DNA of 9,944 bases, taken from contig JAEYLA010000202.1 in the NCBI GenBank assembly GCA_023461495.1, positions 1 to 9,944 of the forward strand, written 5' to 3'. Within the stretch, counting starts at the first letter, position 1; each line of letters starts with the position of its first letter. A program made the translations under genes and the position numbers. The notes under the pieces were generated by a model, which was not told where the DNA came from, made no database searches, and was given only the letters and a program-made list of their open reading frames with translations. The DNA comes from Bacillota bacterium. Lineage in GTDB: Bacteria; Bacillota; Clostridia; Christensenellales; CAG-138. Below are positions 4,926 through 9,944 of this stretch, piece after piece.

Positions 4926-7541
4926 TCAGTTGTGATGCTTGATGAGTCTGAGCGCCTTTGCAAGCTCCATGACGATGACGGGGATAAAGGAGATCAAAAG
5001 CGCCAAGAGGTAAAGGCCCGCAGGCAAAGCGGTCAGCCCGAACGGGCCGGACAGCGGCGTGAACACCACAAGCGCCATCAGCGCGAACGACGCGAGCGCC
5101 GCTTTGTTGAGGTTTGCGTTGCCAAACGGCCCGATCTTCAGAAGCGAGCGGCTGGAGCGCATGTTGAACGCCTGAAAAATCTGCGAGATGGCAAGTATGA
5201 GAAACGCCATCGTCTGGCCGCCCTCCATGACGCCTGTCGCCTGCTGGCCGATGTGGAAGCCCCAAAGGGTCAGCGCCGCGAACATGATGCCCTGGAGTAC
5301 CACGCGCAGGCCAAGCCCCCTTGCAAACATGCTCTCGCTCCTTGGCAGCGGCTTGCGGTCCATAATATCCTTCTCTACGGCCTCCGTGCCAAGCGCAATC
5401 GCCGGCAGGCTGTCCGTTACAAGGTTGATCCACAAGAGCTGCATGGACAAAAGCGGGGACCTGCGCCAGATGAGCATGGCGAAGAATACCGTGAAAATCT
5501 CGCCGATGTTCGTGCCCAGCAGGAAGCCTACCACCTTGCGGATATTATCGTAAATACCGCGGCCTTCCTTTACCGCTTCTACAATAGTCGCAAAATTGTC
5601 GTCCGTCAAGGTCATATCCGCGGCGCCCTTTGCAACGTCCGTTCCAGTGATGCCCATGGCGCAGCCGATATCTGCGGCCTTTAAGGCAGGCGCGTCGTTC
5701 ACGCCGTCGCCCGTCATGGAAACGACCTCGCCCTGCTGCTGCCAGGCACGCACGATGCGGATCTTATCTTCCGGGGAAACGCGCGCATATACGGAAATAT
5801 CCTGAACGCTTTTTGCAAGCGTTTCGTCGGACATCGCGGCAAGTTCCGCGCCCGTGATGGAACGCTCCCCTTGGCGCAGGATGCCAAGCTCCCTCGCGAT
5901 GGCGGAAGCGGTCTTGATATGGTCGCCCGTGATCATCACGGGCTTGATGCCGGCCTTGCGGCAGATTGCGACAGCGTCCTTTGCTTCTTTTCGCGGCGGG
6001 TCGATCATGCCGACAAGCCCAAGGAGGGTGAGCTCCGTTTCAAGTGTTTCAGATGTCAGCTCCGCGGGAACGGCGTCCAGCTCCCGGCAGGCGACGGCGA
6101 GCACGCGCAGCGCCTGTTCGCTCATATCATCCACGATCTGTTCCGCTTTTACAAGGTCGCCGTCCTTACAGCGCTTTGCAATCACGTCAAACGCGCCCTT
6201 GACGATCACGATCAGCTTCCCGTCCATCCGGTGGATGGTGCTCATCATCTTGCGATCGGAGTCAAACGGCAAAGACGCCTCGCGCGGGAACATGCCGCTA
6301 AGCGCCTGCTTTGTAAGGCCGTTCCGGTGCGCCGCGTAAACGATTGCCGTCTCGGTCGGGTCGCCGATATGCTGTACGCTCTCCCCTTCTACCACCACGG
6401 TACCGTCGCTGCATAGCGTGCCGTAAGTCAGAAGCTTTTTGACGGCTTCGCTGTTCGTATCGGAGATACCCTCGCCTTCTTCCATGCCGTCCACATACGC
6501 CTGTGTGAGCGTCATGCGGTTTTGGGTGAGCGTGCCCGTCTTATCGGAACAAATGACAGACGCCGAGCCAAGCGTCTCCACCGCCGGAAGCCGCCGGATA
6601 ATCGCGTTGCGCTTGACCATGCGCTGTACGCCGATGGAGAGTACGATCGTGACGATGGCGGGCAGCCCTTCGGGGATGGCGGAAACCGCAAGCGCCACGG
6701 AGGTCATGAAAATTTCAATCAGGTGGAAGCCGTCAAGAAGGCCGATGACGAATATCACGGCGCAGGCCGCAAGCGCCGCAATCCCCAGCGTCTTTCCAAG
6801 CGCGGAAAGCTTCTGCTGGAGCGGCGTATCGCCCTGCGTTTCCTCATTGAGGAGGTTCGCGATCTTGCCCATCTCAGTTTCCATGCCAGTGCCGGTCACA
6901 ACGGCGCGCGCCGTGCCGTAGGTGATGGAGCAGCCGGAATAGACCATGTTGATGCGGTCTCCGAGAGGCGCGTCCTCCGCCACCTCCGCCGCAACATGCT
7001 TTTCGGAAGGTACCGATTCGCCCGTGAGCGCCGCTTCTTCGGATTTTAAATTGGAGGACTGCACCAGCCTTGCGTCGGCGGGTACAAAATCTCCGGCTTC
7101 AAGCAGGATCACATCGCCGGGCACCAGCTGCGACGCATCCATCACCGCTTCCCTTCCGTCCCGCAGTACGCGTGCATGGGGTGCGGAAAGCGACTTTAAT
7201 GCGTCAAGCGCCTTTTCCGCCTTGCTCTCCTGCAAGACGCCAAGCACCGCGTTGAGCACCACGATCATTAAGATCAGCAGCGGCTCAAACAGCTCCCCCG
7301 TGTTGCGCTCCACGATTGCCACTACAAAGGATACAACAGCAGCGCCCAATAAAATCCAGATCATAACATCATGGAACTGGGAAAAAAAGCGCTGCAGCCA
7401 TGTCTTTTTCTTCTTCTCCTGCAGCCGGTTTTCGCCATACCGCAGCAGCCGTTCCTTGACCTGCTCGCCAGTCAGCCCGTTTGCCGGGTCTGCCTGCAGC
7501 TGCCCCAGTACGCGCTCCAATGGTTCACTGTAAAACTTCAT
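4926..7541 (-). CDS. Calcium-type P-type (P2) cation-transporting ATPase
   Basis: An 871-aa membrane ATPase, normal length for the family, that should pump Ca2+ (or a related divalent cation) out of the cell. Order of parts: N-terminal cation-ATPase domain; M1-M2 (about 57-103); actuator domain with TGES (173-176); M3-M4 with PEGLP (290-294); phosphorylated Asp333 in DKTGTLT; nucleotide domain with KGA (448-450); DPPR (514-517), TGD (538-540) and GDGVND (611-616) of the P domain; then M5-M10. Metal residues match SERCA-type pumps: Glu291 in M4, Asn678 and Glu681 in M5, Asn706, Thr709 and Asp710 in M6. The M8 position that is Glu in SERCA appears to be Gln787. An AAAGGGG ribosome binding site lies 7 nt before the ATG. 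First gene of an operon with the DegV gene. Family certain; Ca2+ as substrate likely but could be Mn2+. Confidence 0.96.
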   Translation of the reverse strand: MKFYSEPLERVLGQLQADPANGLTGEQVKERLLRYGENRLQEKKKKTWLQRFFSQFHDVMIWILLGAAVVSFVVAIVERNTGELFEPLLILMIVVLNAVLGVLQESKAEKALDALKSLSAPHARVLRDGREAVMDASQLVPGDVILLEAGDFVPADARLVQSSNLKSEEAALTGESVPSEKHVAAEVAEDAPLGDRINMVYSGCSITYGTARAVVTGTGMETEMGKIANLLNEETQGDTPLQQKLSALGKTLGIAALAACAVIFVIGLLDGFHLIEIFMTSVALAVSAIPEGLPAIVTIVLSIGVQRMVKRNAIIRRLPAVETLGSASVICSDKTGTLTQNRMTLTQAYVDGMEEGEGISDTNSEAVKKLLTYGTLCSDGTVVVEGESVQHIGDPTETAIVYAAHRNGLTKQALSGMFPREASLPFDSDRKMMSTIHRMDGKLIVIVKGAFDVIAKRCKDGDLVKAEQIVDDMSEQALRVLAVACRELDAVPAELTSETLETELTLLGLVGMIDPPRKEAKDAVAICRKAGIKPVMITGDHIKTASAIARELGILRQGERSITGAELAAMSDETLAKSVQDISVYARVSPEDKIRIVRAWQQQGEVVSMTGDGVNDAPALKAADIGCAMGITGTDVAKGAADMTLTDDNFATIVEAVKEGRGIYDNIRKVVGFLLGTNIGEIFTVFFAMLIWRRSPLLSMQLLWINLVTDSLPAIALGTEAVEKDIMDRKPLPRSESMFARGLGLRVVLQGIMFAALTLWGFHIGQQATGVMEGGQTMAFLILAISQIFQAFNMRSSRSLLKIGPFGNANLNKAALASFALMALVVFTPLSGPFGLTALPAGLYLLALLISFIPVIVMELAKALRLIKHHN

Positions 7542-7631
7542 TCAAAAACCCCTTTCCAACCTATGGTTCCGCAAAACCTTCCGGTTCATCACAGCGCGCA
7601 AAAATCGCCGCCGGATAACCCATTACCAAAA

Positions 7632-7661
7632 ATGATACCATGCGCCGGGTTCTCAGCTCAA
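7632..7661 (-). promoter_or_regulatory. Promoter for the ATPase-degV operon
   Basis: On the minus strand: TTGAGC (7656-7661), an 18-nt spacer and TATCAT (7632-7637), preceded by TGG to give an extended -10. Predicted start is near 7625, leaving a leader of about 83 nt before the ATPase ATG. Confidence 0.6.
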
Positions 7662-7924
7662 CTTTGTCCGCATGCCCGGTTATGTTCATTCAGACAGAAT
7701 TATGGCAAAATTGTGGCAGAATCGAATTCTCCATGTGCCACGGCTGCCGGTCCATAGGCTGGCATGCGCAACGCAACCGCATGGTGGATGGAAAAAACTC
7801 CTGTTTTGATGCTTCCTTTTGCAATATAAAACCGGTCTTCCCTGCTTTCGGCGCATTTTATAAACTTTTTGTGACGAAAGACGGATTTCTGCAAAAGCAA
7901 CCTGTCTCCGCCCTGTTTTCGGGC

Positions 7925-7950
7925 AAAAAAGCGGCCGAAGCCGCTTTTTT
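7925..7950 (-). terminator. Intrinsic terminator after the phosphoesterase gene
   Basis: A perfect 11-bp stem made of an A6 run plus GCGGC, closing a 4-nt loop. Read on the minus strand the loop is TTCG inside C-G, an unusually stable tetraloop, followed by a T6 run. It lies 89 nt beyond the phosphoesterase stop. The A/T symmetry means it may also work on the plus strand. Confidence 0.9.
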
Positions 7951-8039
7951 GAGGTAGTGTCCCAAGCCCGCCCGTGCAACTGCCGCAGGCAACCCGCACC
8001 TTACATTTCGACAGTATTTCCCGGGATATATCGTAAGGA

Positions 8040-8765
8040 TTACCGGTTTCTTGTAGAGAAGAACGTAATCTTTGGAGAACCTGCGCAAAAATCCGCCAAA
8101 TAATATCCGTAATCCGCATCCGGGTCAAAAAACCGGACGCCCGTGGGAGAGCCGGGATTGTATGCGATGCCATGCTCCTCGCGCCCGTGCCGGTGGCCAA
8201 GCGCAAGATACTGGATTCTTTCCGCGCAGCGGTCCACATCCGCCTGCACGATGCCGCCCTGCGGCACGTGCCCTTCCTCGTAGACGCCCGTATGCAGCAA
8301 ACATACCGTTGCGCCGTCGAACGGCGGCAGCGCGTCTGCCGCGGCATGCAACCTTGCACGCGTTTCATCCCCCAAAAACCCCAGTCCAACAATTCTTGCG
8401 CCGCCAGCCTGTACCACGCAGTCCGTAAGCACAGGCGCGCCCAACGCATCCCACTGTGGCCGCAGCAGGCGGATTAGCCCCTGCCTGTCCAACTCCCGCA
8501 GCGCTTCCGCCGTACCATCTGCCGCGTCATGGTTGCCATCCGTCGCAAGCACGGGGATGTTGTGCGCACGAAGTACACTTAGCGCTTCCGCCGCGCGGCG
8601 TACCGCCTCCGGGTAAGGCGCAGTCTTATCAAACAGATCGCCCGCAATGAGCATCGCATCCGCCTGATGGGAGATTACCGCCTCAATGAGCAGCGTAAGC
8701 GCGCGTATGCCTTCCCCGATCCCCTCAAATCCGATGTGCAGATCCGCACAATGCAACAACCGCAT
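8040..8765 (-). CDS. SbcD/Mre11-like metallophosphoesterase, short form
   Basis: A 241-aa calcineurin-like metallophosphoesterase that most resembles the nuclease domain of SbcD/Mre11/YhaO, the DNA-end-processing exonucleases. All five metal-binding motifs are intact: ADLHIG (Asp8, His10), GDLFD (42-46), GNHD (77-80), LLHTG (His158) and GHRH (His191, His193), followed by NPGSPTG (203-209), a stretch typical of this branch. SbcD and YhaO proteins are usually near 400 aa with a capping or DNA-binding region after the core. Here the chain stops almost straight after the core fold, and no SbcC/ATPase partner gene lies alongside within the window. A GGGGG ribosome binding site sits 6 nt before the ATG. 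The gene starts 72 nt after the spoIIP stop and may share its transcript or use its own weak promoter. Nuclease activity is likely, but a different phosphoesterase substrate is possible. Confidence 0.88.
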   Translation of the reverse strand: MRLLHCADLHIGFEGIGEGIRALTLLIEAVISHQADAMLIAGDLFDKTAPYPEAVRRAAEALSVLRAHNIPVLATDGNHDAADGTAEALRELDRQGLIRLLRPQWDALGAPVLTDCVVQAGGARIVGLGFLGDETRARLHAAADALPPFDGATVCLLHTGVYEEGHVPQGGIVQADVDRCAERIQYLALGHRHGREEHGIAYNPGSPTGVRFFDPDADYGYYLADFCAGSPKITFFSTRNR

Positions 8766-8800
8766 GGCCTGCCCCCGTTTCCTGTGCGCTTTCGCTATTG

Positions 8801-8806
8801 AGTATA
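8801..8806 (-). promoter_or_regulatory. Possible -10 box for the phosphoesterase gene
   Basis: TATACT on the minus strand in the 72-nt gap after spoIIP, about 36 nt before the phosphoesterase ATG. No good -35 is found at the right distance, so this is tentative and read-through from spoIIP is an alternative. Confidence 0.3.
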
Positions 8807-8837
8807 CCGCACAATCCGGAAACCGGCATTAAGAATA

Positions 8838-9926
8838 TCAGGGCGCCCAATTGATTTTGGGCGTGGCCGTGGGCGTGGGCTTCGGCGTAGCCGCGGGCTT
8901 GGGCGTGGCCCTCTTCCCGGAAGCGTTTGCGGCGGCGCTTGCGGCCTTGCCCGGGTCCGCGTTGACTGCGCCGCTGTTGACAACCTCCATGAGCGCCTTC
9001 GCAAAATACGGAACAGCGTTCATGGCCTCTTCAAATGAGTTCTTATTGTCGCCCACCTCCAGCAGCAGGCACTGGTTGGAGACGTGCTGGTTATAGCGGC
9101 CAACCTTGACGCGGACGTTGCGCGGCAGGTTTTCATCAATTTCTGCAAGCTTGTTGGTTACCGCAAGGGCGAGCGAATAGTTGCTTTCAAAATCCGGCAT
9201 TTCTTTAAATCCGGTGCCCGTTGCGCCCTCACCGGTACCCACGACAAACATCAGCCTTGCCACGCGCTTGCCGTCGATCTCGGCGACTAAGCCCGCGCCC
9301 GCATCGCGGTGCACGTCGATGAACATCGTAAGCGAAGGGTACATGGCCTTATATTTTTTCATGGTCACTTCCGAGCGCGAATAGGCCGTATTCAGGAGGG
9401 GCGGTTCATGATTCGTTTTATCGTGTATGACGTTGCAGCCATACTCCTCCCGCAGGATTTTTGCAAGCGTTTCTCCCAGTGCGACGATGTTCATGCTCTC
9501 GTCGGACGTACGCCAGTCGTTCTCCTCCTCCTCCTTATAGGCCTCCGTGGTATGCGTGTGATAAATCAGGATTCGCGGCTCAGGGCCGCCCAGCTCTACG
9601 GAAGGCTGCGCCTTGGGGGAGAGCACCTCGATGCGCATCTGTTCCCCTACATCGGGCATGATGTCCACACGGGAGATGGACATGACAGGCTCCGGCAGTA
9701 CCGGTTTTTCCGGCTCCGCGGCATACGCCATGGGCACCGCCATCATCATCATCCTGCGACCGGCCGAGCCGGAGCTTAACAGCGCAAGGCCGAGCATGCT
9801 CAACACCACCGCTGCCGCGGCAAACAGGCGCAAACGTACGGCGGAAAAAGAGGTTTCCCCCTTAAGCCGCCGTTTTGGTGTTTTGCGCTTGTTTTTGACG
9901 CCTCGTTTTGTCCACATCCTGTCCAT
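8838..9926 (-). CDS. spoIIP: Stage II sporulation protein P (SpoIIP), septal peptidoglycan hydrolase
   Basis: SpoIIP works with SpoIID and SpoIIM at the sporulation septum, where it cuts peptidoglycan (amidase and endopeptidase activity) so that the mother cell can engulf the forespore. This 362-aa protein has a basic N-terminus, one membrane segment (about 30-52) and an extracytoplasmic domain. Likely active-site elements are ILIYHTHTTEAY (119-130, His123, His125, Glu128), FIDVHRDA (202-209, His206) and LLLEVG (287-292, Glu290), matching the His/Glu pattern of zinc amidases; NQHVSNQ (279-285) is also typical. The last 45 or so residues form a low-complexity Ala/Thr/Pro/Lys tail outside the catalytic domain. 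ATGs at 9926 and 9917 are both possible starts; neither has a clear ribosome binding site in the 18 upstream bases available. Promoter and upstream neighbour lie outside the window. Confidence 0.95.
   Translation of the reverse strand: MDRMWTKRGVKNKRKTPKRRLKGETSFSAVRLRLFAAAAVVLSMLGLALLSSGSAGRRMMMMAVPMAYAAEPEKPVLPEPVMSISRVDIMPDVGEQMRIEVLSPKAQPSVELGGPEPRILIYHTHTTEAYKEEEENDWRTSDESMNIVALGETLAKILREEYGCNVIHDKTNHEPPLLNTAYSRSEVTMKKYKAMYPSLTMFIDVHRDAGAGLVAEIDGKRVARLMFVVGTGEGATGTGFKEMPDFESNYSLALAVTNKLAEIDENLPRNVRVKVGRYNQHVSNQCLLLEVGDNKNSFEEAMNAVPYFAKALMEVVNSGAVNADPGKAASAAANASGKRATPKPAATPKPTPTATPKINWAP
8859..8906 (-). repeat. Low-complexity Thr-Pro-Lys repeat coding for the SpoIIP tail
   Basis: Near-repeated codons encode TPKPAATPKP and TPTATP just before the SpoIIP C-terminus (residues 341-356). 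The DNA is a run of GGCGTGGGC/GGCTT-like units on the plus strand, a type of tract that can change length by slippage. Confidence 0.7.
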
Positions 9927-9944
9927 GTAAAAGCGTATGCGCTA

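Larger units (their letters stand above)
7542..8039. other. Non-coding stretch between ATPase and phosphoesterase genes
   Basis: About 500 bp without a credible gene. It holds the ATPase leader and promoter (7542-7661), the terminator of the phosphoesterase transcript (7925-7950), and about 260 bp in between with a lower GC content than the flanking genes and no clear signal. Open frames here either run through the terminator or lack ribosome binding sites. The leader carries alternating GGTT and AACC tetramers (minus strand) that could form alternative short hairpins. Confidence 0.6.

Noticed and set aside
4908..5684. A 258-codon plus-strand open frame opposite the ATPase and starting in the degV-ATPase gap
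   Set aside because: It is antisense to the clearly conserved ATPase, and its Arg/Gln/His-rich composition is typical of a shadow frame in GC-rich DNA.
7542..7640. A yybP-ykoY (Mn2+) riboswitch in the ATPase leader
   Set aside because: Such riboswitches often precede P-type ATPases, but the conserved core motifs were not found and the leader of about 83 nt is short; the AAAGGGG present is simply the ribosome binding site.
7640..7957. A 105-codon plus-strand open frame in the long intergenic region
   Set aside because: It has no ribosome binding site, no recognisable protein pattern, and runs through the strong terminator hairpin, so it is unlikely to be a gene.
7700..8449. A 249-codon minus-strand open frame overlapping the phosphoesterase
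   Set aside because: It is out of frame with the conserved phosphoesterase, has no family motif, and continues through the terminator.
8816..8826. A CCGG-AAA-CCGG hairpin after spoIIP as a terminator
   Set aside because: The stem is only 4 bp and no T tract follows on the minus strand, so efficient termination is unlikely.

Overview
The window looks like a chromosomal piece of an anaerobic, endospore-forming member of the Clostridia with a fairly GC-rich genome (coding DNA rich in G/C at third positions). The evidence is a stage II sporulation protein P (SpoIIP), an [FeFe]-hydrogenase-type protein, a DegV fatty-acid-binding protein, and AGGGG/GGAGG-type ribosome binding sites. I see no tRNA, rRNA, CRISPR array, insertion sequence or phage gene, so this reads as core-type chromosome, not an accessory island.

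Layout from left to right. (1) Positions 1-684 (+): the 3' part of an unrecognised Pro/Gln/Ala-rich protein with a compact Trp/Tyr/Gly-rich C-terminal module. (2) A strong bidirectional hairpin terminator (696-741) separates it from a convergent [FeFe]-hydrogenase-like gene (753-2006, -), which carries two N-terminal iron-sulfur motifs and unusual H-cluster motifs. (3) A divergent intergenic region with an extended -10 promoter in each direction leads into a SAM-dependent methyltransferase (2180-2914, +). (4) A nested inverted-repeat region (2951-3029) containing a perfect -35 box precedes an AEC-family permease (3066-3992, +). (5) A second bidirectional terminator (4014-4043) separates the permease from a convergent two-gene operon on the minus strand: a Ca2+-type P-type ATPase (4926-7541) followed 18 nt later by a DegV-family protein (4059-4907). 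(6) A roughly 500-bp non-coding stretch holds the ATPase promoter and leader plus the terminator of the next gene. (7) A compact SbcD/Mre11-like metallophosphoesterase (8040-8765, -) lies 72 nt downstream of spoIIP (8838-9926, -).

The genes do not form one pathway. The only likely operons are ATPase-degV and possibly spoIIP-phosphoesterase. I do not see a clear new multi-gene system. The items most worth a second look are the hydrogenase-like protein (three consecutive cysteines in motif L1, Gly in place of the usual Met in L2, no maturation genes nearby), the nested inverted repeats ahead of the permease, and the unrecognised protein at the left edge.
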